Shown piece after piece: positions 43,001-51,111 of a stretch of DNA of 64,000 nucleotides. The stretch is from positions 1 through 64,000 of the forward strand of contig DATIYI010000322.1 in the NCBI GenBank assembly GCA_035517695.1, given 5' to 3'. The notes beneath the pieces are model-generated. The model had not been told where the DNA came from. It worked only from the letters and a program-made list of their open reading frames with translations, and did not search any database. The stretch is from DATFVJ01 sp035517695 (GTDB lineage: Bacteria; Actinomycetota; Actinomycetes; Streptosporangiales; Streptosporangiaceae). The translations under genes were made by a program, and so were the position numbers. Within the stretch, counting starts at the first letter, position 1; each line of letters begins with the position of its first letter.

Positions 43001-44086
43001 CCACCGGCACCCCCGGCCGTGCAGCCGAAAGCGCCACCTTCTGCGTCGGCTTCCCCGGCGTCGGCTTCCCCTGAGTCGGCCCCTTATGCGTCGACTCCGA
43101 CCACACCACAGAGCCGGTCTCATTCGGTTCTCGCTCCAAAGGTCCCGGGCGCCGAGGTGGCCGATTCCGGCGAACCGACGCGGTCCGTCGAGCGGGTGGT
43201 CCATCGGTCCAGGGACGAACGCGATCCGGCTTGGCACCGGCGGGCGAAAGTGGTGGTCGGCGGCTTGGGGGGCCCCGGCCGGGCGGATCCCGAAGACCAG
43301 GACAAGGCGCGCTGTCGGCTGGCGCTGCCTGGGCCTCGCCGGATCGTGGTACTTGGCTGCACCAGCGGAGCGGGCCAGACCGCGACCGCCGTCATGCTTG
43401 GCCAGTTGCTCGCGGGTCTGCGCGCAGAACCGGTTGCCGCGCTTGATCTCAATCCGGGCGAGGGCTCGCTTAGCCGCCAGCTTCGGACCCGGCCCACCGC
43501 CACCGTCGGCGAACTGCTCGCCGAAAGTTTCGCTAGTTCCCTGGCCGCATATGGCGTTCCGGCCACTGCGGAGCCGCGGCTCGAGGTGATCTCATCGGGT
43601 GAGGACAGGATGGCAGTCCGTGCGCTAGATGAAAGTGATTATGTCCATCTCGTCAGCCTGCTCGCAGGGCGTTACGAGCTAACGATGGTTGATCCGGCAG
43701 CCGCCATAGTCGCACGTGTGCTTCGGATCGCCGATCAGCTCGTGCTCGTCGCACCGGCCAGCGCCGACGCTCCGCGCGCGGTGGCCATGACACATGAATG
43801 GCTGGACGGGCACGGCCACAGCGAGCTTGCTGCCCGCTCGGTCACGGTGATCAACGGGGTAAGCAAACGGAGCATGCCTGATGTCCTGCGGGCCGAGAAC
43901 GTGGCCCGCGGCCGCTGCCGGGCGATCGTCCGCGTGCCCTGGGACGATCAACTGGATGCGCAACGCGGCCAGACACCAGGGCAACGATCACTTCGACCGC
44001 AGACCAGGCACGCGGTCACGGCTCTCGCGGGGGTTACCGTCGCAGGCCTTGCCGCGCCGGTGCAGGCAGCGGAGGCCTCTCGGTGA
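40028..44086 (+). CDS. Giant TcpE-ParA/MinD-like fusion with low-complexity middle
   Basis: 1352 residues from GTG 40028, behind GGAAGGAGAG. Residues 1-115 are a TcpE domain (MDLPTYTNIWRIEKRLYKIY) with two membrane helices and LLTSQVRYLTEPRIWCRL. Residues about 125-1040 are low-complexity: QQGRP, SGST, PSGSRP and 36-residue Pro/Gln units. Residues about 1100-1352 form a SIMIBI (MinD/ParA-like) domain: RRIVVLGCTSGAGQTATAVM, AALDLNPGEGSL, MVDPAA and VTVINGV. The P-loop has Gln where the catalytic lysine should be (GAGQT), so ATP hydrolysis is doubtful. The frame is open throughout. TcpE should anchor it in the apparatus; the rest may be a scaffold or regulator. Confidence 0.8.
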   Translation: MDLPTYTNIWRIEKRLYKIYDFRLPVPLPIGQIVVFVAITVPYVVALTLVGLPFDHRLFWLYILPPGVATWLATRPVLENKRLPELLTSQVRYLTEPRIWCRLIPAEEAEQVLIVGRVWRRAQPAPLTSKQGRPQQGRPQQGRPQQGQPQQGQPQQGRPQQGRPQQGRPRQRKVAAAAGAAAPPVAVADSGVEERRESLWRSRPARGAVPVAARAAATGAGTARAGTARAGTPRAGTPRPGATGSTGTRGVSDGADARGAAAPGAGARLAGMTVSGTTVSGGPSVAGEAGARDGTGVALGGAQASAASRAAGASAGSTSGSTSGSTSSSTSGSTSGSAPVGPVSDRAVAAQVANAADRAASGAEGSAPVAPVGHGSVVGQAAKVEGGTASDAEGSASVGPVSYGAADGAASDAEGSASVPPVSHSANAGRAASVAGGTAGNAASAAPSSAPGNAAGAAAGSPDGGAVLNAAGGADGRTPASTSNAGATGAGDADGSAAGPPRNPAGRAAASPADSAPSAVAGTQPELAVTGQARAPAGGESPTASADPVTGAAARTVVDRPDERGPDQSGAAPRSGGVGHDPLPEWVRVAPRRGGSGSVRGGAPTGCPPAAAHRSGSGHPPVAGTAAPAAQPPAAPAAQPPAAQIPGPEPSHPGRGTPFEVAHSDQADEITHPRAALGDCGRPGDVDGRRQAEVWLGQAQQPPHPADSRQPPPPAQPPPVAEVPISAARLQANRTQQPPYPADSRQPPPPAQPPLVAEVPISAARLQPNRTQQPQQPQGPQRPSPMASPQVSSPAAPNSAAPSPSGPSPSGPSPTPRPPSSQPDGPRPTGPPPSESRPSGSRPSGSRPSGSRPSESRPSGSRPFSSRPAGSWPSGSRPAGSGPSGSWPSGSWPSGSGPSGSGPSESRPSESPSSLPPSSTAPRSVEQSHGPVSEPRPPLPRSVRPATAQSDTPMEQALPEQSGSQARASRSQSPSPQPRSPAPGSAQSQSPPPAPPAVQPKAPPSASASPASASPESAPYASTPTTPQSRSHSVLAPKVPGAEVADSGEPTRSVERVVHRSRDERDPAWHRRAKVVVGGLGGPGRADPEDQDKARCRLALPGPRRIVVLGCTSGAGQTATAVMLGQLLAGLRAEPVAALDLNPGEGSLSRQLRTRPTATVGELLAESFASSLAAYGVPATAEPRLEVISSGEDRMAVRALDESDYVHLVSLLAGRYELTMVDPAAAIVARVLRIADQLVLVAPASADAPRAVAMTHEWLDGHGHSELAARSVTVINGVSKRSMPDVLRAENVARGRCRAIVRVPWDDQLDAQRGQTPGQRSLRPQTRHAVTALAGVTVAGLAAPVQAAEASR
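40413..40540 (+). repeat. 15 bp in-frame repeats (QQGRP) in the giant gene
   Basis: About eight copies of cagcagggacggccg and variants. Each unit is five codons, so copy-number change keeps the frame. Confidence 0.92.
40970..41045 (+). repeat. 12 bp in-frame repeats (SGST) in the giant gene
   Basis: About six copies of aggcagtacatc, one with aagcagtacatc, encoding a Ser/Gly/Thr stretch. Confidence 0.9.
42123..42350 (+). repeat. 108 bp tandem duplication in the giant gene
   Basis: Unit 1 (42123-42230) and unit 2 (42231-42338) are nearly identical and a third begins at 42339. Each encodes 36 residues with PADSRQPPPPAQPP and VAEVPISAARLQ. The near identity points to recent duplication. Confidence 0.9.
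42526..42765 (+). repeat. 15 bp in-frame repeats (PSGSR) in the giant gene
   Basis: About sixteen copies of ccttctgggtcgcgg with scattered substitutions (tcatgg, tcaggg). They encode a Pro/Ser/Gly/Arg stretch. The array is the longest in the window. Confidence 0.92.
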
Positions 44087-44138
44087 GCCACCTAAGGCGA
44101 GCCCAAGCGGTCGGCTGCCCAGGGCGCTGGCGAGCGGC

Positions 44139-46625
44139 ATGAACAACCGCACGAGAGAGCGGCGCAGGCTGGCGATCCGGTATTTCGATGACCGGATCGT
44201 GCTAACGGACACGCATGCGTGGGCCTACTACCGGATCCCAACGGTGCCCTATGAGTTCACCACGCCCGAGGAGCGCGAGGCGCTCGCTACCAACATAACG
44301 ATCGCGCTTGCGGGCATCAGGATGGCCGATGCCGAAGTGCACCTGCGCATCGTGCACCGCTCGTATCCCGCCGCCGAATGGGCACGCCGCCTGGATTCGA
44401 CCTCCGACGGCGGTCCTGGCTGGCTGGAGTACCTGGATGAGATGTACCGGCACGTCTGGGCGAAGGATTTCTGGGCCAAGGCGGTATACCTCGGCGTCCG
44501 GCTTGGGCAGCGCGGCATGCGAATGCAGCTGACCGGCGGCGTATTCGCCCAGTTCATCTCTCTCTACCAGCGCAGCGAGAAGGCACTGGGGCTGGATGAC
44601 GAGGCGATTGACGACGGCGAAATCGCGAAATGGTCAGACCAGGCCGAGCGGCTCGGCCGCGCCCTCGCGGCAAGCGCGCTTGGCGCACGGCACGCCACCT
44701 CAGACGAGATCGCCTGGCTGTTCCGGCACACCCTGTCCGGGCCGATGGGCGACCCTCCGCCGTCGGCCACTTCACGCAGGACGTGGGGCGCAGGCGAGAT
44801 CGAAGGCTTGCTCGAAGGCCAGGTGCACAATGGGCGGACCTTACTTCGACTGGAGCAAGCCGCGGGGGAATCATTCGCCGCTTTCCTGTCCTTCTCTCGC
44901 TTCCCCGACGTGATGGCCTTCCCAGAAGGTGAGCCGTGGCTGCACTTCGCGGACTCACTACCGTTCCCCGTTGAGGTCAGTTCCCGGATGAAGCTGATCT
45001 CACCGGCCAAGGCGAGCAAGGATGTGAGCCACAAGCTCGCCCACGCCAGGGACATGGACATACACATCAGGGAGGCGGGTGCGGAGGCACCCATCGCTCT
45101 CGCCGAGCAATTGGAAGCAGCGCGGATGCTCGAGCACGGCATCACCAAGGAGCGGCTGCCATTCGTTTACGGCTGGCATCGGCTGCTTGTCACGGCGCCG
45201 ACGCGGGAGATGTGCGTCCGCCGGGTGGAGGCCGTAATCGAGCACTACCGCGACATCGGAATCGACATCGTCAACTCCACCGGCGACCAGTTCTCGCTGC
45301 TGTGCGAGTCGCTGCCTGGAGATCGGATAAGGCTCAGCGCATACGTACAGCGCCAGCCCCTTTACACGATCGCAGGTGGTGTGCCCAGCGCGACCGTCGA
45401 CCTTGGCGACCGGGCGGCCGAAGGCGCCTGGATCGGTCCCTACATCGGCGAGACGCTCGGCCGCGCCAGATCAGTTGTGCATTTCGACCCGCTTGCCGCT
45501 GCGGCGCGCAACCGGCCCACCGCCGTCGCCATTACGGGAGAGCCTGGCGGCGGCAAGACCACGCTTGCGTTGCTGCTGATCTATCAGCTTGCCCTGCGCG
45601 GCGTGACGGTCGCGGTGATCGACCCGAAGGGCGACGCAGGGTCGCTGGTGCGCCTGCTGCAGATGCGTGGCCGCCGCGCCCGCGTGCTTCCGCTCGGTTC
45701 GGCGGCGCCTGGCCTGCTCGACCCGTTCTCGTTCGGCGACGACCTGGCGGCCAAGCGGACGATGGCTACCGAGACGCTGCGACTGCTGCTACCGCGGATG
45801 AGCGAGGAACGCGAGAGCGCGATGATCCAGGCGGTGGGCGCCGTCGCGGGACGGGAAGAGCCGAGCTTGGGCAAGGTCGTCGACCACCTCGAGCAGTCTG
45901 CGGACGCGGCGTCGAAGAATCTCGGCGCCGTCCTGCGGTCGATGTCAGAGATGAGGCTCGCGCGGTTGTGCTTCCTCCCATCGGGAGGCGAGCAGATCGA
46001 CGCGGCCGGATGGACCACGGTATTCACGCTCAGCGGCCTTAGCCTTCCCGACACAGCCGTCAAGCGCGATGACTACTCCTACGAGCAGCGCCTGTCGGTC
46101 GCCTTGCTCTACCTGGTGTCCCAGTTCGCCCGGCGGCTGCTCAACGGCATGGACCGCAGCCTGCCGAAAGCGATCTTCCTTGACGAGGCGTGGGCGATCA
46201 CATCGACGCCAGAGGGCGCGAAACTCGTGCCCGAAGTTTCCAGGATGGGCCGGTCGCGCAACACCGCCCTAATCCTCGTCTCGCAGAACGCGGGAGACTT
46301 GCTCAACGAGCAGGTGACCAACTGCATCTCCGGGGTCTTCGCGTTCCGCTCCACCGAGCGGGTGGAAGTCGCCAACGTCATGTCGCTGCTTGGTGTGGAA
46401 CCGTCTGACGATCACAAGGCCGTACTGCGGAGCCTGGGTAACGGTGAGTGCGTGTTCCGTGACCTGGACGGCCGGGCGGGCCGGATCGGGGTCGATCTGA
46501 TCTCGGAGGAACTTGTGCGCTGGCTTGACACCAACCCGACCCGGACCAAGCCCGACGAACCCATGACGCGATCCGGGCATGCGGGAGACGACCATTCCGA
46601 CCAAGGGACAAGCCAGCAGCACTGA
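44139..46625 (+). CDS. VirB4/TraC-like conjugation ATPase
   Basis: 828 residues from ATG 44139. The N-terminal about 440 residues are the VirB4-type membrane-proximal domain (RYFDDRIVLTDTHAWAYYRIPTVPYEFTT). The motor domain has Walker A AITGEPGGGKTTLALLL near residue 470 and Walker B AIFLDEAWAI near 690. VSRMGRSRNTALILVSQNAGDLL and a C-terminal RIGVDLISEELV follow. It is the energy source of type IV secretion and is conserved as TcpF in clostridial conjugation. The tail is short and polar. It is 52 bases downstream of the giant fusion gene and all functional motifs look intact. Confidence 0.9.
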   Translation: MNNRTRERRRLAIRYFDDRIVLTDTHAWAYYRIPTVPYEFTTPEEREALATNITIALAGIRMADAEVHLRIVHRSYPAAEWARRLDSTSDGGPGWLEYLDEMYRHVWAKDFWAKAVYLGVRLGQRGMRMQLTGGVFAQFISLYQRSEKALGLDDEAIDDGEIAKWSDQAERLGRALAASALGARHATSDEIAWLFRHTLSGPMGDPPPSATSRRTWGAGEIEGLLEGQVHNGRTLLRLEQAAGESFAAFLSFSRFPDVMAFPEGEPWLHFADSLPFPVEVSSRMKLISPAKASKDVSHKLAHARDMDIHIREAGAEAPIALAEQLEAARMLEHGITKERLPFVYGWHRLLVTAPTREMCVRRVEAVIEHYRDIGIDIVNSTGDQFSLLCESLPGDRIRLSAYVQRQPLYTIAGGVPSATVDLGDRAAEGAWIGPYIGETLGRARSVVHFDPLAAAARNRPTAVAITGEPGGGKTTLALLLIYQLALRGVTVAVIDPKGDAGSLVRLLQMRGRRARVLPLGSAAPGLLDPFSFGDDLAAKRTMATETLRLLLPRMSEERESAMIQAVGAVAGREEPSLGKVVDHLEQSADAASKNLGAVLRSMSEMRLARLCFLPSGGEQIDAAGWTTVFTLSGLSLPDTAVKRDDYSYEQRLSVALLYLVSQFARRLLNGMDRSLPKAIFLDEAWAITSTPEGAKLVPEVSRMGRSRNTALILVSQNAGDLLNEQVTNCISGVFAFRSTERVEVANVMSLLGVEPSDDHKAVLRSLGNGECVFRDLDGRAGRIGVDLISEELVRWLDTNPTRTKPDEPMTRSGHAGDDHSDQGTSQQH

Positions 46626-46734
46626 GACACCCGCAGCAGGACGAAGACCCCGCAGCGGCACGAAGACACCCGCAGCAGCACGAAGACACCCGCAGCAGCA
46701 CGGAGACACCGGAGACCGATCCCCAGGAGTGCCG
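46626..46734 (+). repeat. 20-21 bp repeats before the TrbL-like gene
   Basis: Four copies of a gaagacacccgcagcagcac-type unit lie between the VirB4-like gene and the AGGAG before ATG 46735. They read as non-coding in the preferred annotation. Confidence 0.8.
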
Positions 46735-49104
46735 ATGGCGAGAGTGACACTGGCCGCCCGCCGGGCCGCGAGCGTGCTCATAGTCATCGCCGCCGTGTCC
46801 AGCATCCCGGCCACCACGGTCGTAGCGAGCACAGCCAGCACATCGACCACAGCAAGCACGGTGGCGGACGCAAGCACAACAACGCGCGCAATAGCCACAA
46901 CGAGCACACGGGCGTCCGCGCCCGGCACCGCGCCGCAGGGCGCGATCTGCGACGGCTTGTCGATCGTCGGGCTTGGCGGTCTTTGCCAGGCGGGATCGTC
47001 GGTGGTCAGCTCGCTCAACGATCTATGCTCGCCCGGGCCGCCGGCCCCCGAGCCGGCGGGCAGTGGGATCGACGCGATGATCAGGCCGCCGTCGACCGCC
47101 GTGGGGCCCGGCGCCCCGTCGAAGTTGACCTTGTACCAGAGCTACGGCATGGCGGGCCAGTCGTGGGCGCCGTACAACCTCAAGTGTTCCGACATGACGT
47201 CCATGATCGGGAACAGTGTCTCTAACGCCGTCTTCGACGCGGCCAAGGCTATCGACCGGATCACGATCACGACGTACCAGTCGGCGGCGGGCGAGGGCCT
47301 GCTCGGCTGGCTCAAGCAGCGCGTTGACCAGCTCATCACCCAGATCGGGAACGCCGTCTACTTTCCGTACCTGGCTCCGATCGTGCTGCTCGGCGTGATC
47401 TGGCTGGCCTGGCAGGGCCTGATCCGCAGGCGGGCGACCCGCACGATCGAAGGCACCATCTGGATGGTGGTGGCCTGCGCCGCGGCCATCTGGCTGATCG
47501 GTCGCCCGGCCGACTTCACCGGGATAGGGCAGAAGGTGTCCGACGGCATCAGCCAGGTGCTGAACGCCGCGTTCAGCAGGCTCCCCGTCTCCGGCGGTAC
47601 CAGCTGCGTTACGGTGGGTAAGGGCGACCCGCAGAGCACGGGCGAGAGTTACGCGTACACCGGCGGCAACGAGGTCGTCACCCAGAACGCGGACGAACTG
47701 TGGGCCGTCCTCGTGTGCAAGCCATGGATCGCAGGCGAGTTCGGCACGATGTCGACGACTCCGGACAACGCCTCGAACCCCGTCGACCAGTACGGCCGCG
47801 CGCTGCTCTGGTCGCAGGCGTACGCCGTGAACGAGCAGCCAACAGCCCAGCTCGCCACCCAGAAGCAGGACGTGTACCAGGGGATAGCGAGCCAGCTGCA
47901 GCAGGACCCGGCGGTCTACCCGCTGTTCCAGGGCAAGCAGTGGGCGACCAGGCTGGAGATCGCGTTCAGCGCGCTCTTCGCGGCCATGGTCGCGGGCGCA
48001 TTGGTCTTGCTGATCGCGATTACGCTCATCGTTCTGAAACTCGGATTCCTGCTGCTGCTCGTCGCCGGGCCCTTCTTCCTGATCATCGGGACCCATCCCG
48101 GCTTCGGCCGTGTCATCGCCATACGCTGGTTCGAGATGCTGGTGGGCGTCCTGATGAAACAGGTCGCCGTGGCGCTGACCCTCAGCGTCCTATTGTATTG
48201 CTATGCCCTGGTGATGGCCGTCAGCGACGATGCCCTGCCCTGGGTCTTCAAGATCATGATGATCGCCCTCCTCACCGTCGCGGTGTTCATCTACCGCAAG
48301 CCCTTCCAGCATTTGTTCACCTCCGTCGGCTACGACATGGTCGGTGCGCGCGAACGGGCCGAGGCGTACCGCGAACAGTCGCGGGACGGCTTCCGCGGCC
48401 AGACAGCGCGCACCGCGAGCAGCACCATCCCGGGTTATTCCGCCTACCGGGCGGGCCGGTGGGCACGCCAGCACCCTGATCAGGCAGACCAGTCCGTCTT
48501 CCTGGCCCAGAGCATCGTGCGCGCGGCAGGCGCGGCGGGCACGGCCGCCACCGGAGGCGCGGGCGTGGCGGTCGCTGCGGGAGCCGCCGGTGCCGCGGCA
48601 CGCCGGGGCGGGAATGGACCGCAGGAAGGGCATGGCCCGCAGGACATTTTCCCCCCCGACGACGGCGGGCCGGATCACGGCGGCTCATCCCGCGGTGGAA
48701 CTAGGCCCGGCGGTCCCGCGCGCCGGCCCGACCTCCGCGGCGGGGACGGTAACGGCCGCAGCGAGCCGCCGCCGCTCGACCTACAGCGGCAACCTCGCAC
48801 CGGGCCACCTCGCTGGCAACCGGGGCCCTATCCACCGCGGCGCGGCGCGTCGGCGCCCCCGCAGGTACCGGCAGGCTCCAATGGCGGCGCCGTTACGCCG
48901 CAGCGACGTCAGGCGCCTGCTCCAGCGCGGCAAGCCGCGGCTCAGCCGAGACCCGCACCTGCGCAGCCGCGCCCGGCGTCGGCGCCAGCCGGGCCGGCGC
49001 CTGCTCCGCCCCCCCTGCCGCCGCGCCGCACGCCAGACCGTGACGCGGGTCAGCGCAAGACCCCAAGCAGGAGCTGGGTCAGGCCGATCAAGCGTGACAG
49101 GTAG
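46735..49104 (+). CDS. TrbL/VirB6-like channel protein
   Basis: 789 residues from ATG 46735 with AGGAG. The N-terminal segment (RAASVLIVIAAVSSIPATTVVAS) looks like a signal peptide. A Thr/Ser/Ala-rich stalk and an extracytoplasmic part with several cysteines follow. Membrane helices then lie at about 208-228 (FPYLAPIVLLGVIWLAWQGL), 238-255, and five more between 410 and 540 (LLIAITLIVLKLGFLLLLVAGPFFLI). The last about 230 residues are Pro/Gly/Ala/Arg-rich and cytoplasmic. The helix block is the VirB6/TrbL plan of the inner-membrane channel. Confidence 0.8.
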   Translation: MARVTLAARRAASVLIVIAAVSSIPATTVVASTASTSTTASTVADASTTTRAIATTSTRASAPGTAPQGAICDGLSIVGLGGLCQAGSSVVSSLNDLCSPGPPAPEPAGSGIDAMIRPPSTAVGPGAPSKLTLYQSYGMAGQSWAPYNLKCSDMTSMIGNSVSNAVFDAAKAIDRITITTYQSAAGEGLLGWLKQRVDQLITQIGNAVYFPYLAPIVLLGVIWLAWQGLIRRRATRTIEGTIWMVVACAAAIWLIGRPADFTGIGQKVSDGISQVLNAAFSRLPVSGGTSCVTVGKGDPQSTGESYAYTGGNEVVTQNADELWAVLVCKPWIAGEFGTMSTTPDNASNPVDQYGRALLWSQAYAVNEQPTAQLATQKQDVYQGIASQLQQDPAVYPLFQGKQWATRLEIAFSALFAAMVAGALVLLIAITLIVLKLGFLLLLVAGPFFLIIGTHPGFGRVIAIRWFEMLVGVLMKQVAVALTLSVLLYCYALVMAVSDDALPWVFKIMMIALLTVAVFIYRKPFQHLFTSVGYDMVGARERAEAYREQSRDGFRGQTARTASSTIPGYSAYRAGRWARQHPDQADQSVFLAQSIVRAAGAAGTAATGGAGVAVAAGAAGAAARRGGNGPQEGHGPQDIFPPDDGGPDHGGSSRGGTRPGGPARRPDLRGGDGNGRSEPPPLDLQRQPRTGPPRWQPGPYPPRRGASAPPQVPAGSNGGAVTPQRRQAPAPARQAAAQPRPAPAQPRPASAPAGPAPAPPPLPPRRTPDRDAGQRKTPSRSWVRPIKRDR

Positions 49105-49115
49105 CGGGAGCCGTA

Positions 49116-49748
49116 ATGGAACTTAACCCGCGTCAGCAAAAGCTGGCGTTCGCCGTGATCGTCGTGATTCTCGCCGGCCTGGGCGTCTACCTGCTCCTGC
49201 CGGACACGACCCCGCCCCGCGCGGCGGCACCTGGCGCGACCGCATCGGCGACGCCCACGGCTCCTGGTGCGGCCGCGACCGCACCGCAGCCAGTCGCGAC
49301 GGCGACTCCGCAGGCCAGTTCGGCGGTAAATATCTACCAGTGGCTGCCGTTCTCGCAAAACGATCTGGCCAGCGCCGCCTCCGCTGCGGCCCAGGCGGCG
49401 GGGTACTACAACACCTTCAGCTACGCGGAAAGCGCCTCCGCCTACGGCAGCCGGATGTCGAACGTCGTGACAAGCCAGTACCTGCAGGTTCTGGAGAGCG
49501 ACTACAGCACGTATGGAGTCGCGAAGCAGCGGACCAACGACAAGGAAATATCTACCGCGAGCGCGGTGGTCAACTCCTTGCGATCGTTCGGCTCATCCAG
49601 CCTCACCTTCGTGGTGACGATCAGCCAGCACATCCAGCAGGCGAGCGGCACGAGTACGCCCACTGGCCAGTACGCGATAACGGTGGTCGATACGGGCGGT
49701 GACTGGCAGGTGGATCAGATCCAGCTGGCGTCCGCAGGCAACCAGTAA
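49116..49748 (+). CDS. Membrane-anchored small ectodomain protein of the conjugation-like cluster
   Basis: 210 residues from ATG 49116. One N-terminal helix (LAFAVIVVILAGLGVYLLL) precedes an Ala/Pro/Thr stalk and an extracellular alpha+beta domain of about 130 residues. That domain has AAQAAGYYNTFSYAESASAYGSRMSNVVTSQYLQVLES and ends QYAITVVDTGGDWQVDQIQLA. The end is like the last strands of NTF2/VirB8-like domains (as in TcpC). I take it as a second VirB8-like subunit, with moderate doubt. It sits between the channel gene and the hydrolase gene. Confidence 0.65.
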   Translation: MELNPRQQKLAFAVIVVILAGLGVYLLLPDTTPPRAAAPGATASATPTAPGAAATAPQPVATATPQASSAVNIYQWLPFSQNDLASAASAAAQAAGYYNTFSYAESASAYGSRMSNVVTSQYLQVLESDYSTYGVAKQRTNDKEISTASAVVNSLRSFGSSSLTFVVTISQHIQQASGTSTPTGQYAITVVDTGGDWQVDQIQLASAGNQ

Positions 49749-49765
49749 CCCGCGGTGGGCAGGCG

Positions 49766-50965
49766 ATGAGGAGCGATGTTGGTTATGCCATCCGGGAGGC
49801 CAGCAGCGGCTTTAGCACCGGACGTGGGTTTGGGAGCCCGCCAGATTCGGGCGGTTCTGGCGGCCACGGCCCGTTGTTCCTGCTGCTCGCTGGGGTGGGT
49901 GCGGTCGCGGTCGGGGTGGGCCTGACCGTGCTGCCCATCGCCATGTCAGGGAGCCTGGTCGGGCTGCCCGCGTTCGGCCCGCAATCGTGTACGCAGCCCG
50001 CGAGCCAACTGGTCGCGAGCACCGAGGCGAAGGATTCGATTCCTGCCGACTACCTCGCGACGTACCAGAAGGTGGGGGCGCAGTACGGGATCCCTTGGGA
50101 GGTGCTCGCCGGCATCGGCGAGGTCGAGTCCGACCAGGGCCGTGCCAACATGCCAGGCGTCCGCAGCGGCCAGAACGGGTTCGGCGCTGCGGGCCCTATG
50201 CAGATCGGCATCGGCGGCGCGGCGGGGGATACCTGGGGCGGTCCGGCGATTCACCCGGCTGGCCAGTCGTTCGGCGGGGTCGCGACCGACGGCGACAGCG
50301 ATGGCATCGACAATGTGTACGACCCCGCGGACGCGATCCTCGGTGCCGCCAAGTACCTGACCGAGCACGGCGCTCCGGGCGACCTGCCAGGAGCGATCTT
50401 CGCCTACAACCACCTGCAGTCGTACGTACAAGACGTGCTTTCCTGGGCGAGCACGTACACCCAGCGGGGCTTCACGGTGAGCGCGGTGAATACGGACAAT
50501 GGCGCGTCATGCACGGACACGGTCTCGAACGTGGCGCCGAACCAGGTGGTCTCGGCAGCGATCTCCTACGCGGAGCAGCAGCTTGGCAAGCCATACGTGT
50601 GGGGTGGCACCGGGCCCGACGGTTTCGACTGCTCGGGCCTGGTGATGATGGCATACCGCGCGGCGGGGATCGCGATCCCACGGACCTCCGAGGCGCAGTG
50701 GGCGTGGGGCCCGCAGATCCAGCCGGGCCACGAGGAGCCGGGTGACCTGGTGTTCTTCGTCGGATCAGACGGTACGCCGACGTCGCCTGGCCACGTCGCC
50801 ATGGTGCTGGGCAAGGGCATGATGATCGAGGCGGAGGAGACCGGCGTACCTATTCACATCGTGAGCTACAAAGATCGCGGCCAGGTCATCGGATTCACCC
50901 GCCCCTGGGCCCACGCGGGGGTTGTCCTCCCGGGGGGGCAGGCTGAGACCCAGAATTCCCCTTAA
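49766..50965 (+). CDS. Bifunctional peptidoglycan hydrolase (SLT + NlpC/P60) of the conjugation-like cluster
   Basis: 399 residues from ATG 49766. A Gly/Ser-rich cytoplasmic start precedes a membrane helix (FLLLAGVGAVAVGVGLTVLPIAM). The lytic transglycosylase domain is about residues 90-235, with YGIPWEVLAGIGEVESDQG (catalytic Glu about 121), GPMQIG and ILGAAKYLTEHG. The NlpC/P60 domain is about 255-385, with WGGTGPDGFDCSGLVMMAYRAAG (Cys about 289) and SPGHVAMVLG (His about 343). This is the TcpG/VirB1-type enzyme that opens the wall for the apparatus. Last gene of the cluster. Confidence 0.9.
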   Translation: MRSDVGYAIREASSGFSTGRGFGSPPDSGGSGGHGPLFLLLAGVGAVAVGVGLTVLPIAMSGSLVGLPAFGPQSCTQPASQLVASTEAKDSIPADYLATYQKVGAQYGIPWEVLAGIGEVESDQGRANMPGVRSGQNGFGAAGPMQIGIGGAAGDTWGGPAIHPAGQSFGGVATDGDSDGIDNVYDPADAILGAAKYLTEHGAPGDLPGAIFAYNHLQSYVQDVLSWASTYTQRGFTVSAVNTDNGASCTDTVSNVAPNQVVSAAISYAEQQLGKPYVWGGTGPDGFDCSGLVMMAYRAAGIAIPRTSEAQWAWGPQIQPGHEEPGDLVFFVGSDGTPTSPGHVAMVLGKGMMIEAEETGVPIHIVSYKDRGQVIGFTRPWAHAGVVLPGGQAETQNSP

Positions 50966-51111
50966 CGGCTGCGCGGGGTGGTGCTTCCAGACGGCGGCGC
51001 CATCCGGGCCGAACCCGAACGGCGGAGCACTGCCAGGCCAGGGCAGTGGATGCGGACCTGGTTGATCGCGGCACCACGCCACACTGGCTGATCATTGCCA
51101 CCGCGCGTTCA

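Noticed and set aside
38420..51111. Integrative conjugative element with att sites
   Set aside because: No integrase, relaxase, excisionase, tRNA target or flanking direct repeat is visible around the conjugation-like cluster.
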